Positions 35,517 through 48,320 of a stretch of DNA of 64,000 nt are shown in pieces. A program made the position numbers and the translations under genes. The stretch spans positions 620,001-684,000 of the forward strand of contig NZ_SNYO01000001.1 in the NCBI RefSeq assembly GCF_004363095.1, in the 5' to 3' direction. The notes below the pieces were generated by a model, which worked only from the letters and a program-made list of their open reading frames with translations, ran no database searches and was not told the DNA's origin. How positions within the stretch are numbered: position 1 is the stretch's first letter; each line of letters opens with the position of its first letter. This stretch comes from Actinomycetospora succinea. GTDB taxonomy: Bacteria; Actinomycetota; Actinomycetes; Mycobacteriales; Pseudonocardiaceae.

Positions 35517-35541
35517 AGGCGACGGTGCCCTTCGCTCGGAA
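35517..35541. repeat. Half copy of the GGTGCCCTTCG palindrome
   Basis: GGTGCCCTTCGCTCGGAAC (35524-35542) is identical to the right arm of the palindrome at 27534-27590, but no matching left arm precedes it. It looks like a decayed or recombined copy lying 44 bp before the MetE-like gene. Confidence 0.55.
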
Positions 35542-35584
35542 CCCCGCGGCGCGCACCCCCGCGCGCCAGGTGGATCCTGGCGCC

Positions 35585-36661
35585 GTGAGCGAGACGAGCA
35601 CGTCGCCGGAAGCGGACACCCGCGAGCCCCAGCCCGGCGACCGGGCCACGGGGCTCGGGTCGTGGCCCGGCACCGACGTGCGCGAGGCCGCGCGCACCGT
35701 CGTCGGCGAGGTGCCCGGGCTGCCGTACGTGCCCGAGCTGCCGGCGCGCGGCGTCGGCGCCGACATGGTCGGGCGCACCGCCGCGCTGCTCGTGGACATC
35801 GCCGTCGAGGTGTGGCCGTCGGGCTACCGGGTGGCACGCCGGCCCGGCGGCGACCACCGGCGCGCCGAGGAGCTGCTCGCCCGCGACGTCGACGCGCTCG
35901 ACGAGGCGCTGGGGGAGGCGGGGGCGCGGCCGCCAGCGGTGAAGTGCCAGGTCGCGGGGCCGTGGACGCTCGCCGCCGGGATCGAGCTGCGCTCCGGGCA
36001 CCGGGTGCTGACCGACCGCGGCGCGCTCGCCGAGTTCGCCGCGAGCCTCGGCGAGGGCCTGCGCACCCACGTCGCGGAGCTCGCGCGGCGCACCGGGGCG
36101 CCCGTCGTCGTCCAGATCGACGAGCCGACGCTGCCCGCCGTCCTCGCCGGCTCGCTGAAGACCCCCTCGGGCTACGGGACGGTCGGCGCGGTCCCGGGCG
36201 CCGAGGCCCGCACGCTGCTGGAGAACGCGGTGAGCGCGGCGAAGGACGCCGGGGCGTCGGCCGTCGCCGTCCACTGCTGCCACCCCACCCCGCCGCTCGC
36301 CCTGATCCAGGCCGCGCGCCCCGACGCGGTGGCGATCGACCTCACCGCGCTCGGGGGCGCCGACGCCCCGAAGGACGTCCTCGACGCCCTCGGCGAGATC
36401 TGGGAGGCGGGCACCGAGCTGTGGCTCGGCATCGTCCCCTCGACGGACCCGAGCGCGCCGCCGGAGCTCCGGCCCCTCGCCCAGCCCGCCCTCGACCTCG
36501 CCGACCGCCTCGGCTTCGACCGCGCCCGCCTCGCCGACCGCGCCGTCGTCACCCCGAGCTGCGGTCTCGCCGGGGCGAGCCCGGGATGGGCGCGGCGGGC
36601 GACGAGCACGAGCGTCGAGCTCGCCCGCGCCTTCGTCGACCCGCCCGAGGGCTGGGGATAG
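35585..36661 (+). CDS. MetE-like (B12-independent methionine synthase C-terminal-like) protein
   Basis: A 358-residue TIM-barrel protein related to the catalytic half of cobalamin-independent methionine synthase. The zinc ligands of that family appear to be kept: His230 and Cys232 in AVHCCHP, and Cys326 in TPSCGLAGA. It lacks the N-terminal MetE half, so it is not a standard MetE. It matches my recollection of mycobacterial Rv3015c, which also lies next to ligA. The GTG start at 35585 (VSETSTS) is chosen because the upstream frame is repeat-derived. The methyl donor and acceptor are unknown. Confidence 0.87.
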   Translation: MSETSTSPEADTREPQPGDRATGLGSWPGTDVREAARTVVGEVPGLPYVPELPARGVGADMVGRTAALLVDIAVEVWPSGYRVARRPGGDHRRAEELLARDVDALDEALGEAGARPPAVKCQVAGPWTLAAGIELRSGHRVLTDRGALAEFAASLGEGLRTHVAELARRTGAPVVVQIDEPTLPAVLAGSLKTPSGYGTVGAVPGAEARTLLENAVSAAKDAGASAVAVHCCHPTPPLALIQAARPDAVAIDLTALGGADAPKDVLDALGEIWEAGTELWLGIVPSTDPSAPPELRPLAQPALDLADRLGFDRARLADRAVVTPSCGLAGASPGWARRATSTSVELARAFVDPPEGWG

Positions 36662-36670
36662 GAGATCACC

Positions 36671-37621
36671 GTGCGGATCGGACTGGTCGGCGGCGGGTTC
36701 GCCGCCCTGCAAGGAGCCCTCGAGACGGCGTTCGACGCGGTCGGCTGGACCGGGGTCGAGATCGTCGACATGCCCGTCGAGGTGCCGGACGGCGGCCTCG
36801 CGCACGTCGACGTCCTGTGCCCGATGGGCAGCACGATCTCGGGCGCCCTCATGGACGCGACGACGCCGCGCATGATCCAGCAGTTCGGCGTCGGCCTCTC
36901 CGGGGTCGACCTCGACGCCGCCGCCGCGCGCGGCCTGCCGGTCGACAACGTCTCGGGCGCCGAGTCCGGCAACGCCGTCGCCGTCGCCGAGGTCGCCCTG
37001 CTGCACCTGCTCGCGCTGCTGCGGCGCTTCGAGGAGGCCCGGGCCAACGTCACGAAGAGCCTGGTCGGCGAGCCGTCGGGCCGCACGCTCGCCGGGCGCA
37101 CGGTGGGTGTGCTCGGCGTCGGCGACATCGGTGCCGAGGTGATCGTGCGCCTGCGGGCCTTCGCCGCCGAGCCCGTGGGGATCGGGCGCCGCCCGCGCGC
37201 CGACACTCCCCGGGCGGCGGAGCTCGTCGACGACGCCCACTACCACCGCGTCGACGACCTCCCCGCCGCGCTCGCCCGCTGCGACGACCTCGTGGTGGCG
37301 TGCCCGCTGACCCCCGAGACGCGCGGCATCGTCGGCGCCGCCGCGCTGGACGCCCTGCGCCCCGGCGGCCACGTCGTCAACGTCGCGCGCGGTGGCGTCG
37401 TCGACAGGGACGCCCTGCTCGCCGCGCTGCGCGACGGCCGGCTCGCCGGCGCGGGGCTCGACGTCACCTGGGTGGAGCCGATCGAGCCCGACGACCCCCT
37501 GCTCGCCGAGAACGTCGCCGTGACCCCGCACGTCGGCGGCGTCACCGAGACCTCCTACGCGGGCATCGCCGCCGGCTTCGTCGCCTCGGTGGAACGGCAC
37601 CTCGGTCGCGACCCGGAGTAG
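36671..37621 (+). CDS. D-isomer-specific 2-hydroxyacid dehydrogenase
   Basis: A 316-residue NAD-dependent dehydrogenase. The Rossmann motif GRTVGVLGVGDIGAEVI is clear; catalytic Arg lies in NVARGGVVDRDAL, Glu in the LDVTWVEPIEPDDPL region and His in TPHVGGVTETSY. Sequence at the N-terminus (GFAALQGALETAFDAVG) is unusual for SerA-like enzymes. The GTG start is ten bases after the MetE-like stop, so the two are probably cotranscribed. The substrate is not evident. Confidence 0.88.
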   Translation: MRIGLVGGGFAALQGALETAFDAVGWTGVEIVDMPVEVPDGGLAHVDVLCPMGSTISGALMDATTPRMIQQFGVGLSGVDLDAAAARGLPVDNVSGAESGNAVAVAEVALLHLLALLRRFEEARANVTKSLVGEPSGRTLAGRTVGVLGVGDIGAEVIVRLRAFAAEPVGIGRRPRADTPRAAELVDDAHYHRVDDLPAALARCDDLVVACPLTPETRGIVGAAALDALRPGGHVVNVARGGVVDRDALLAALRDGRLAGAGLDVTWVEPIEPDDPLLAENVAVTPHVGGVTETSYAGIAAGFVASVERHLGRDPE

Positions 37622-37695
37622 TCGCCGACCGAAGGATCACCCCTCGAACGGCCGATCACGAGTACTCTCCGTGTGCATCATCACGGGAGGTGGCC

Positions 37696-40564
<2,869 letters not shown>

Positions 40565-40772
40565 GCGGGCGCCGGGAACGGGACGGACCGGGCGGTCTGC
40601 CGCCCCGGGACGTCGTCAGGCAGACTCACACCGTCGGGTGACGACGCCTGCGTCCGTCCGGGTGGGATCGATGTGGGATTTCCGACGTCGTCGCCGTGGC
40701 GTTGCCCTCGTCGTCGGCAGCGTCGAAGCTGGACACCCCCGGTCCAGGGTCGCGAGAGGGGAGGACGCCGCG

Positions 40773-41588
40773 GTGCTGCAGTGCTGCCCCAACGGTGCCC
40801 GACCTGCCGACGTCTACCCGGCGGTGCCGATGAGCCCGCGCCACCTGGCCCGCGACGCCCGCGCGGTGGCCGCCCTCGGGGTCCAGAGCCTCCACGTGCA
40901 CCCCCGCGACCGGGACGGCCAGGAGAGCCTCGACCCGCGCGTGATCGGCACCGTGGTCGACACGATCCGCCGCGACGCCCCCGAGCTCGAGATCGGCGTG
41001 ACGACGGCGCGCTGGGTCGAGCCCGACCCCCTCAAGCGCACCGAGATCATCGGGCAGTGGGGCCGGCTGCCCCGCCACGCCCGCCCCGACGTCGCCTCGG
41101 TGAACGTGCACGAGCGGGGCTGGCAGCGCGTGTGCGCGGCGCTCGACGCCGTCGACATCGGCGTCGAGCTCGGCGTGTGGACCACCGGCGACGCCGTGCA
41201 GCTCAAGCAGGCCGGCCTGCCGCGCGGCACGGTGCGGGTGCTCGCCGAGGTCACCGTCACCGACCCGGACACCGCCGTCGCGGAGGCCGTGCGCATCCTC
41301 AAGGCCCTCGGCCCCGTGCCGGCGCCGATCCTGCTGCACGGCGAGGAGGCGGGCGCCTGGCCCGTGCTCGAGTACGCCAAGCGCAACAACCTCGACACCC
41401 GCATCGGCTTCGAGGACACCCTCAAGGGCCCCGACGGCACCTGGCTCGCGACGGGCAACGAGGAGCTCGTGCGCTACGCGCTGGGACACGACGTCGGCGG
41501 GCGCTACGAGCGTCGCCGCAACGGCGTGCGCGGGGGCCTGCGGTCCTCGGGGTTCTGGCCCGGGTCGCGCGCCGAGCACCGTCGCTGA
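40773..41588 (+). CDS. Beta-keto-acid cleavage enzyme (BKACE, DUF849) family protein
   Basis: A 271-residue TIM-barrel protein of the 3-keto-5-aminohexanoate cleavage family, which splits beta-keto acids using acetyl-CoA and a divalent metal. The N-terminus LQCCPNGARPADVYPAVPMSP, the metal-binding HVHPRD and the segment SVNVHERGW match the family. The usual substrate-binding loop is short. The GTG at 40773 has GGGGAGGA at good spacing; an in-frame ATG at 40671 begins an Arg-rich stretch and was rejected. Neighbours give no pathway, so the substrate is unknown. Confidence 0.82.
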   Translation: MLQCCPNGARPADVYPAVPMSPRHLARDARAVAALGVQSLHVHPRDRDGQESLDPRVIGTVVDTIRRDAPELEIGVTTARWVEPDPLKRTEIIGQWGRLPRHARPDVASVNVHERGWQRVCAALDAVDIGVELGVWTTGDAVQLKQAGLPRGTVRVLAEVTVTDPDTAVAEAVRILKALGPVPAPILLHGEEAGAWPVLEYAKRNNLDTRIGFEDTLKGPDGTWLATGNEELVRYALGHDVGGRYERRRNGVRGGLRSSGFWPGSRAEHRR

Positions 41589-41596
41589 GCAACCCT

Positions 41597-41644
41597 TCAC
41601 GAACGCCCCACTGCGTTCGCTCCGACACCCTGCGCTGTTCGTGA
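41597..41644. terminator. Hairpin after the BKACE gene
   Basis: Arms TCACGAAC (41597-41604) and GTTCGTGA (41637-41644) pair perfectly around a partly paired 32-base interior. The right end GTTCGTGACGCG is identical to the right end of the hairpin at 57581-57635, so the two appear related. It lies nine bases after the stop. Confidence 0.5.
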
Positions 41645-41796
41645 CGCGTATTGCGCGCGATCTCTCACGTGGCGTGACTGAACGGCGCTTCGATACCTGA
41701 ATTGCTCCTCGTCGCGACTCTTTCAGAGCAGCGCCGAATACGGAGTGTCGCTCTACGGTGGTGACCCTTCATTCTTCGCGGGAGCGGAGCGCCACC

Positions 41797-43194
41797 ATGA
41801 CACAGGTCATTTCCCGAATCGACGATCTACGCACGGCGCTGACCGGCACCGTGGTCACCCCGGACGATCCGGGATACGACAAGGCCCGTGAGGTGTGGAA
41901 CGGCGACATCGACCGGAGGCCCGCCGTCGTCGCGTACTGCGAGAGCGCCGAGGACGTCGCCCGGGCCGTGGTGTTCGCCCGCGACGCCTCGCTGGAGGTC
42001 TCGGTGCGCAGCGGCGGAGCCCACTCCGGGTCCGGCATGGGTGTCGGCGACGCGGGGATCGCCATCGACCTGAGCCGCATCAACGACGTCGTCGTGGACC
42101 CCGAGGCCCGCCGCGCCGTCATCGGCGGCGGAGCGCTGCAGCGCGACATCGACGCGGCCACCCAGGCGCACGGCCTCGCCGTGCCGCTCGGCGAGATCGG
42201 CCACACCGGTGTCGGGGGCATCGCGACGGGGGGCGGGATGGGCTGGCTGACCCGCCAGCACGGGCTGACCTGCGACAACATCGTGGCCGCACAGGTCGTC
42301 CTCGCGGACGGGCGCATCGTCCGCGCGGCCCCGGGTGAGAACCCCGACCTCTTCTGGGCGATCCGTGGGGGCGGCGGCAACTTCGGAGTGGTGACGGCGT
42401 TCGAGGTCGCCCTCCACGACGTGGGTCCGCAGGTCGAACTGGCGATGCTCTTCTACGGGATGGACGACGCGGGAGACGCCCTGCGGGTGGCTCGCGACCT
42501 GATCCCCGACCTGCCGCCCGACGTGAGCTTCGAGGTGGTCGCGCTGCACGCGCCCCCGGAACCGTTCGTCCCCGAGGAGCACCGCGGCCGGCTCGGCTTC
42601 GCGCTCGCCGCCGTCGGGTTCGGGTCCGAGCAGAGCCACCGCGACGTGGTCGACCGGGTCCGTCGTGCGCTGCCCCCTGCGTTGTTCGAACTGATCACGC
42701 CGATGCCCTATGCCGCGCTGCAACAGATGTTCGACGAAGCATTCCCGTGGGGCACGCACACCTACGTCAAGGCCCTGTATCTCGAGGAGTTCACCGACAG
42801 GGCCATCGACGTGATCGTCGAACAGGCCGGTCGCATGGCCTCGCCGATGAGTGCGCTGTTCTTCTACGTGCTCTCCGGCGCCTTCAGTTCAATGGACGAG
42901 CAGAGCACGGCGTTCGGCGGCGGACGGTCCCCGCGCCTGTCCGTGTTCATCCTCGGGATGACGCCCGGAGCCGACGGTCTCGCGGAGGAGCGTGTCTGGG
43001 TCCGGGGCTTCTACGACGCGCTCGCACCCCTCGCCCTCGGCAAGGGTGCGTACGTCAACGAGATCATGCCCGACGACATCCATCGCCTGCCGGCGTCCTA
43101 CGGGGACAAGTTCTCCCGGTTGCAGCGCATCAAGGCCGCCTACGACCCGGACAACGTCTTCCACCGCAACGCCAACATCATTCCCGCCACCTGA
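41797..43194 (+). CDS. FAD-linked oxidase (BBE/PCMH-type)
   Basis: A 465-residue flavoprotein oxidase. The FAD domain has VSVRSGGAHSGSGMGVGDAG (with the His of the 8-alpha-histidyl attachment), GHTGVGGIATGGGMGWL, and TCDNIVAAQVVLADGR; the berberine-bridge C-terminal motif is YDPDNVFHRNANI. A signal peptide is absent, so it is probably cytoplasmic. The ATG at 41797 follows GGAGCGGAG. The upstream 100 bases (about 41650-41790) are less GC-rich than the rest, a possible mark of transfer. The substrate is unknown; sugars, alkaloid-like compounds and peptides are oxidised by the family. Confidence 0.88.
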   Translation: MTQVISRIDDLRTALTGTVVTPDDPGYDKAREVWNGDIDRRPAVVAYCESAEDVARAVVFARDASLEVSVRSGGAHSGSGMGVGDAGIAIDLSRINDVVVDPEARRAVIGGGALQRDIDAATQAHGLAVPLGEIGHTGVGGIATGGGMGWLTRQHGLTCDNIVAAQVVLADGRIVRAAPGENPDLFWAIRGGGGNFGVVTAFEVALHDVGPQVELAMLFYGMDDAGDALRVARDLIPDLPPDVSFEVVALHAPPEPFVPEEHRGRLGFALAAVGFGSEQSHRDVVDRVRRALPPALFELITPMPYAALQQMFDEAFPWGTHTYVKALYLEEFTDRAIDVIVEQAGRMASPMSALFFYVLSGAFSSMDEQSTAFGGGRSPRLSVFILGMTPGADGLAEERVWVRGFYDALAPLALGKGAYVNEIMPDDIHRLPASYGDKFSRLQRIKAAYDPDNVFHRNANIIPAT

Positions 43195-43197
43195 GGG

Positions 43198-43857
43198 TCA
43201 GCCGGTGATCGTCGCGACGATCCCGGCGAGGTGCGACAGGCGGGCGAGCTCGGAGGGCCGGAAGGCCGGCCCGCCCGGGCGCCCGACGACGACGGCGCGT
43301 TCCGGACGGCCCAGGGGCGCGGCGGCGAGCTCGGTGTCGAGGTCGGTCCAGGCCTCGGGGACCGTGTGGCCGCCGGCCGGGTCGAGCACGGTCGCCTTGT
43401 CCAGCGGCAACCATCCGAGCTCGGCGGCCTCGGTCTCCGGGGCCGCCGAGCTCGAGGCGACGCGGCGCACGCGCCTGCCCTCGCCGGTGGCCTCGGTGAT
43501 CAGTGCCCAGGCCGAGCGGAACAGCCGCGGCACGCCGTCCGCGAGCAGGTCCAGCCCGTCCTCGGGCCGGGCGGTGACGGCCTCGACGAGCTCGAGCTCG
43601 CGGGTGGTGTCGAGCGCGCCGGCGAACGGGCGCACCGACTCGACCATGACGCCGTCGACGGCCTCCGCGGCGGTGATGAGCACGTCCGGCAGCCGGGAGC
43701 TGGGCATGTCGACGACGAGGTCGTCCACCGCCGATCCGCCCCCGCGCTCGACGACGTCGACGGAGAGGATGTCCGCCCCCTCGGCACCGAGTGCGGATGC
43801 GAGCGCCCCGAGGGTGCCCGGACGGTCCGGCAGCACGACGCGCAGCAGGTAGGTCAC
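43198..43857 (-). CDS. ACT-domain protein (Rv3013-like)
   Basis: A 219-residue protein beginning VTYLLRVVLPDRPGTLGALA, a canonical ACT domain for binding an amino acid, with a second ACT-like segment starting about residue 45 (RLPDVLITAAEAVDGV). The C-terminal 100 residues form an unassigned domain. The GTG start follows GAGGAGGGCC. It is convergent with the FAD oxidase (stops three bases apart) and divergent from gatC, as for mycobacterial Rv3013. Regulation by a branched-chain or other amino acid is plausible from the domain. Confidence 0.87.
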   Translation of the reverse strand: MTYLLRVVLPDRPGTLGALASALGAEGADILSVDVVERGGGSAVDDLVVDMPSSRLPDVLITAAEAVDGVMVESVRPFAGALDTTRELELVEAVTARPEDGLDLLADGVPRLFRSAWALITEATGEGRRVRRVASSSAAPETEAAELGWLPLDKATVLDPAGGHTVPEAWTDLDTELAAAPLGRPERAVVVGRPGGPAFRPSELARLSHLAGIVATITG

Positions 43858-44066
43858 GGCCCTCCTCGGCTCCCGGGACTCCCGACGGCACCGGCGTGCT
43901 CTCGCGGCGTGGGCCGTGGGTTCGACCCCTCGCCGTCGGGCGGCGTCACGCCCGGGCGCCCGTCGTGGGACCCCGCCGACGGGACCGGCGCATCTTCGCA
44001 GGAGCACCCCGGTCCGGGCGAGCGATGATCAGGCCTGACCGCCGGAAACCTCGATGAGGCCGGTCC

Positions 44067-44072
44067 TAGACT
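44067..44072 (+). promoter_or_regulatory. Possible -10 element upstream of gatC
   Basis: TAGACT (44067-44072) is a good actinobacterial -10 hexamer 67 bp before the gatC start in the 281-bp divergent gap with the ACT gene. A convincing -35 at standard spacing was not found. Confidence 0.35.
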
Positions 44073-44138
44073 GGGTGTCCGCGCCCGGGACGACGGTGAC
44101 CCCTCGACGCGCGAGCCCGTGCACGACCCCGGAGGGAC

Positions 44139-44435
44139 ATGTCCGACATCACCCGCGACGACGTCGCCCACCTCGCCCGCCTGGCCAGGCTCGCCGTCTC
44201 CGACGCCGAGCTCGACATGTTCTCGGGACAGATCGACGCGATCGTCGACACGGTCTCCCGGGTCGGCGAGATTCCCGACGACGTCCCCCCGACCGCGCAG
44301 GTCGTCCCGCAGACCAACGTGCTGCGCCCGGACACCGAGGAGCCGTGTCTGCGCCGTGACGTCGCGCTGGCCGAGGCGCCGGCCGCCGAAGAGGGGCGCT
44401 TCCGCGTGCCGCGGATCCTCGGGGAGGAACTGTGA
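44139..44435 (+). CDS. gatC: Aspartyl/glutamyl-tRNA amidotransferase subunit C
   Basis: A 98-residue GatC that stabilises GatA and links it to GatB. Family pattern [22 protein letters not shown] and the C-terminal [19 protein letters not shown]. First gene of the gatCAB operon; its stop overlaps the gatA GTG start by four bases. Confidence 0.96.
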   Translation: MSDITRDDVAHLARLARLAVSDAELDMFSGQIDAIVDTVSRVGEIPDDVPPTAQVVPQTNVLRPDTEEPCLRRDVALAEAPAAEEGRFRVPRILGEEL

Positions 44436-45994
44436 GCGACACGCAGCGCAGCGGAGCTGGAGCAGCATCGGGGTCGGAGCTGATCTCCCTCGACGCGGCG
44501 GAGCTGGCGCGCCGCATCCACGCCCGCGAGGTGTCGTCGGTCGACGTCACCCGGGCCCATCTCGAGCGCATCGAGGCCGTCGACGGCCCCGCCGAGAGCG
44601 GCGTGCACGCGTTCCTGCACCTGGACGCGGAGGGTGCGCTGGCCGCGGCCGAGGCGGCCGACCGCGCGATCGCCGACGGCGCGCCCGCCTCGCCGCTGGC
44701 CGGGGTGCCGGTCGCGCTCAAGGACAACCTGACCACCACCGACATGCCCACGACGGCCGCCTCGCGCATCCTCGAGGGCTGGCGGCCGCCGTACGACGCG
44801 ACGGTCGTCGCCCGGCTGCGGGCCGCGGGCCTGGTGCCGCTGGGCAAGACGAACCTCGACGAGTTCGCCATGGGCAGCTCCACCGAGAACTCCGCGTTCG
44901 GGCCCAGCCGCAACCCGTGGGACCTCACGCGCATCCCCGGCGGCTCCGGCGGCGGGTCGTCGTCGGCGGTCGCGGCGGGGGAGTCGCCGCTCGCGCTCGG
45001 CTCGGACACCGGGGGCTCGATCCGCCAGCCCGGCGCGGTCACCGGCACCGTGGGCGTCAAGCCGACCTACGGCACGGTCTCGCGCTACGGCCTCATCGCC
45101 TTCTCGTCGTCGCTGGACCAGATCGGGCCGTGCGCCCGCTCGGTGCTCGACGCCGCGCTGCTCCACGAGGTCATCGGGGGGCAGGACGCGAACGACCAGA
45201 CCTCGGTGAGCGCGCCCCTGCCGCCCGTCGTCGAGGCCGCGCAGGCCGGCGCCCGCGGCGACCTGTCGGGCGTGCGCATCGGCATCGTCACCGAGTTCTC
45301 CGGCGAGGGCTACCAGCCCGGCGTGCTCGGGGCGTTCACCGACGCCGTGCGGACCCTCGGTGAGCTGGGCGCCGAGGTCGTCGAGGTCTCGTGCCCGTCG
45401 TTCACCTACGCCCTTCCGGCGTACTACCTCATCGCGCCCAGCGAGGCGTCGAGCAACCTCGCCCGCTTCGACGCCATGCGCTACGGCCTGCGGGTCGGCG
45501 ACGACGGCGAGCACGCGGCCGACGAGGTCATGTCGCTGACGCGCGAGGCGGGCTTCGGCGCCGAGGTCAAGCGCCGCATCATGATCGGCACGCACGCCCT
45601 GTCCGCCGGGTCGTACGACGCGCTCTACGGCAAGGCGCAGAAGGCCCGCACGCTCATCGTCCGCGACTTCACTGCGGCGTTCGAGACGTGCGACGTGCTG
45701 ATCTCGCCGACGACGCCGACCACGGCGTTCCCGATCGGCGAGCGCGCCGACGACCCGCTGGCGATGTACCTCGCCGACCTCTGCACGATCCCGTCGAACC
45801 TGGCCGGCAACGCCGCGCTCTCGGTGCCGTGCGGCCTGTCCGCGGACGACGGCCTGCCCGTCGGCCTGCAGATCATGGCCCCGGCCCTCGCCGACGACCG
45901 TGCCTACCGGGTCGCCGCCGCCTACGAGGTCGCCCGCGGCCCCGGCGCCGGCCCCCGTATCCCGGAACTGCGTGCCCTGGAGACGACCCGATGA
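44432..45994 (+). CDS. gatA: Aspartyl/glutamyl-tRNA amidotransferase subunit A
   Basis: A 520-residue amidase that releases ammonia from glutamine for transamidation of Glu-tRNA(Gln) and Asp-tRNA(Asn). The Ser-Ser-Lys triad is Lys97 (GVPVALKDN), Ser172 ([11 protein letters not shown]) and Ser196 ([12 protein letters not shown]). Normal length. GTG start. It overlaps gatC and gatB by four bases each. Confidence 0.97.
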   Translation: MSDTQRSGAGAASGSELISLDAAELARRIHAREVSSVDVTRAHLERIEAVDGPAESGVHAFLHLDAEGALAAAEAADRAIADGAPASPLAGVPVALKDNLTTTDMPTTAASRILEGWRPPYDATVVARLRAAGLVPLGKTNLDEFAMGSSTENSAFGPSRNPWDLTRIPGGSGGGSSSAVAAGESPLALGSDTGGSIRQPGAVTGTVGVKPTYGTVSRYGLIAFSSSLDQIGPCARSVLDAALLHEVIGGQDANDQTSVSAPLPPVVEAAQAGARGDLSGVRIGIVTEFSGEGYQPGVLGAFTDAVRTLGELGAEVVEVSCPSFTYALPAYYLIAPSEASSNLARFDAMRYGLRVGDDGEHAADEVMSLTREAGFGAEVKRRIMIGTHALSAGSYDALYGKAQKARTLIVRDFTAAFETCDVLISPTTPTTAFPIGERADDPLAMYLADLCTIPSNLAGNAALSVPCGLSADDGLPVGLQIMAPALADDRAYRVAAAYEVARGPGAGPRIPELRALETTR

Positions 45995-47499
45995 CCGCCA
46001 CGATCGACGCGGCGCCCTACACCGTCGAGGAGGTCTGCGAGCGCTTCGACCCCGTCATGGGGCTCGAGGTGCACGTGGAGCTCAACACCGCGACCAAGAT
46101 GTTCTGCGGCTGCGCCAACGCGTTCGGCGCCGAGCCCAACACCAACATCTGCCCGGTCTGCCTCGGCCTGCCCGGCTCGCTGCCGCGGCTCAACGGCACC
46201 GCCGTCGAGTCGGCGATCAAGATCGGGCTGGCGCTCAACTGCCAGGTGCGGGAGCGCTCCGGTTTCGCCCGGAAGAACTACTTCTACCCGGACATGCCGA
46301 AGAACTTCCAGATCTCCCAGTACGAGGACCCGATCGTCTTCGACGGGTACCTCGACGTGCCGCTGGACGACGGCACCACGTGGCGCGTGGAGATCGAGCG
46401 CGCGCACATGGAGGAGGACACCGGCAAGTCCCTGCACATCGGCGGAGCCACCGGCCGCATCCACGGCGCCGACCACTCGCTGCTCGACTACAACCGCGCC
46501 GGCGTGCCGCTCATCGAGATCGTCACCAAGCCGATCGTCGGGGCCGGCGTGCGCGCGCCCGAGGTCGCCCGCGCCTACGTGACGGCGCTGCGCGACGTGC
46601 TGCGCGGGCTCGGCGTCTCCGACGTGCGCATGGACCAGGGCTCGATGCGCTGCGACGCGAACGTGTCGCTCAAGCCCAAGGACACCGAGGCCTTCGGCAC
46701 GCGCACCGAGACGAAGAACGTCAACTCGCTGCGCTCGGTGGAGCGCGCGGTGCGCTACGAGATGGGTCGCCACGCCGGCGTCCTGCTCTCCGGGGGCACC
46801 GTCACCCAGGAGACCCGGCACTTCGACGAGCAGTCCGGGACCACGTCGGCGGGCCGGCCGAAGGAGACCTTCGCCGACTACCGCTTCTTCCCCGAGCCCG
46901 ACCTCCCGCCGCTGGAGCCGTCGCGCGACTGGGTGGAGACGCTGCGCGCGGGCCTGCCCGAGCGGCCGTGGGAGCGCCGGGCGCGCATCCAGACCGACTG
47001 GGGCCTGTCCGACGAGGAGCTGCGCGACCTGGTCAACGCCGACGCGCTCGACCTCGTCGCCGACACCGTCGACGCCGGTGCGCCGCCCGAGGCCGCCCGC
47101 TCCTGGTGGGTGTCCTACCTCGCCCAGCAGGCCAACACCGCCGGCGTGACGCTGCCGGAGCTCGCCATCACCCCGGCGCAGGTCGCGCGCGTGGTGGCGC
47201 TGGTCGCCGACGGCACGCTGACCAACAAGCTGGCGCGCCAGGTCGTCGACGGCGTGCTGGCGGGCGAGGGCGAGCCCGACGAGGTCGTCACCGGGCGTGG
47301 TCTCGCGGTGGTCAGCGACGAGAGCGCGCTGACGGCCGCCGTCGACGAGGCGCTCGCCGCCCAGCCCGACATCGCCGAGAAGATCCGCGCGGGCAAGACC
47401 AAGGCCGCCGGCGCGATCGTGGGCGCCGTGATGAAGGCCACCCGTGGCCAGGCGGACGCCGCTCGCGTGCAGGAGCTGGTGCTGGAGCGTTGCCGGTAG
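45991..47499 (+). CDS. gatB: Aspartyl/glutamyl-tRNA amidotransferase subunit B
   Basis: A 502-residue subunit that binds the misacylated tRNA and carries out the ATP-dependent transfer. Motifs [58 protein letters not shown] and the C-terminal tail domain ([16 protein letters not shown]) are present. ATG overlaps the gatA stop. Presence of GatCAB implies the indirect route to Gln- and/or Asn-tRNA in this organism. Confidence 0.98.
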   Translation: MTATIDAAPYTVEEVCERFDPVMGLEVHVELNTATKMFCGCANAFGAEPNTNICPVCLGLPGSLPRLNGTAVESAIKIGLALNCQVRERSGFARKNYFYPDMPKNFQISQYEDPIVFDGYLDVPLDDGTTWRVEIERAHMEEDTGKSLHIGGATGRIHGADHSLLDYNRAGVPLIEIVTKPIVGAGVRAPEVARAYVTALRDVLRGLGVSDVRMDQGSMRCDANVSLKPKDTEAFGTRTETKNVNSLRSVERAVRYEMGRHAGVLLSGGTVTQETRHFDEQSGTTSAGRPKETFADYRFFPEPDLPPLEPSRDWVETLRAGLPERPWERRARIQTDWGLSDEELRDLVNADALDLVADTVDAGAPPEAARSWWVSYLAQQANTAGVTLPELAITPAQVARVVALVADGTLTNKLARQVVDGVLAGEGEPDEVVTGRGLAVVSDESALTAAVDEALAAQPDIAEKIRAGKTKAAGAIVGAVMKATRGQADAARVQELVLERCR

Positions 47500-47672
47500 G
47501 TCCGGCAGCGAAGATCTGGATCATGTTTTTCGTGATCCGGCCGTAACCCGAACGGGATCCCTCCGTTGGGTGATTCAGGGAGCAGCGTGTAGCGGCTTCT
47601 TGACCGGGCGTCACAGCGTGCCATCGCTCGGTCGTATCCCCCGACGCCACACGAAGTACTGGAGGGTTCCGA

Positions 47673-48191
47673 ATGGGTGCACACAGTGCCCGGCAGACCA
47701 GCACGGTCGGCAAGGTCGCCGGTCGCGGCGCGCTCACTGCCGCTACGGCGCTGGCCCTGACCGGCGGCACCGCGTCCTTCGCGTTCGCGGCCGAGGCGCC
47801 GGACCTCGACAACACGACGCACACGCTGCAGGACGTTGCCCAGAGCAACGCCGAGAGCGTGGCTGACCTCGCGTCCACCGACGCCCCGACGACCTTCAAG
47901 GGCGCCGAGGAGTTCGTCGGCGGCCACGTCTCGGCCGGCCAGCACGACGTCAACCGCATCACCTCCGCGGTGACCTCGGACCTGCAGACCGCCGCCAACG
48001 CCAACGGCGTCCCGGTCGGCAGCCGCGCCACCGACACCGAGCAGAAGATCTCCGGTGCCGCGAACCGCGTCTCCGGCCACGTCCTTGACGCCACCGGTGC
48101 CGGGGCGCACAAGCTCGACGACGCCGTCGCCTCGCACGGCTCGAGCGTCCTGTCCTTCGGCGACGCCGACAGCGACAGCGACGAGGACTGA
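47673..48191 (+). CDS. Small secreted protein of unknown function
   Basis: A 172-residue protein with a Sec signal peptide of 39 residues (hydrophobic ATALALTGGTASF, cleavage at AFA-AEAP). The mature part is Asp, Ala, Ser and Thr rich with predicted helices and ends in an acidic run DADSDSDED. It has no cysteine, so it is not a lipoprotein. Upstream 173 bases hold a small hairpin near 47518-47538 and a ribosome site GGAGGG before the ATG. It looks like an abundant surface or secreted actinobacterial protein, but I do not recognise it. Confidence 0.78.
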   Translation: MGAHSARQTSTVGKVAGRGALTAATALALTGGTASFAFAAEAPDLDNTTHTLQDVAQSNAESVADLASTDAPTTFKGAEEFVGGHVSAGQHDVNRITSAVTSDLQTAANANGVPVGSRATDTEQKISGAANRVSGHVLDATGAGAHKLDDAVASHGSSVLSFGDADSDSDED

Positions 48192-48206
48192 GCGACCGAC
48201 CTCGTC

Positions 48207-48283
48207 GCCCGGTCCGCTCCCCAGACCGGGCGAACCCACGGCCCCGTTCCCCCACACCCCTTGGTGGAGGAGCGGGGCCGTGG
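48207..48283. terminator. Double hairpin between convergent genes
   Basis: Two perfect stems follow each other: GCCCGGTC/GACCGGGC (48207-48214 and 48224-48231) and CCACGGCCCCG/CGGGGCCGTGG (48236-48246 and 48273-48283). They lie between the secreted-protein gene and the convergent lipoprotein gene and should terminate both. Confidence 0.75.
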
Positions 48284-48320
48284 TGTGTCCGGGGGTGGTG
48301 CGTGGGCACCACGAACCCCG

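Noticed and set aside
47518..47538. Intrinsic terminator after gatB (GGATCATG, T5, CGTGATCC)
   Set aside because: The stem is only eight bases with one wobble, and the T-run is in the loop, not after the stem; it was left unannotated.
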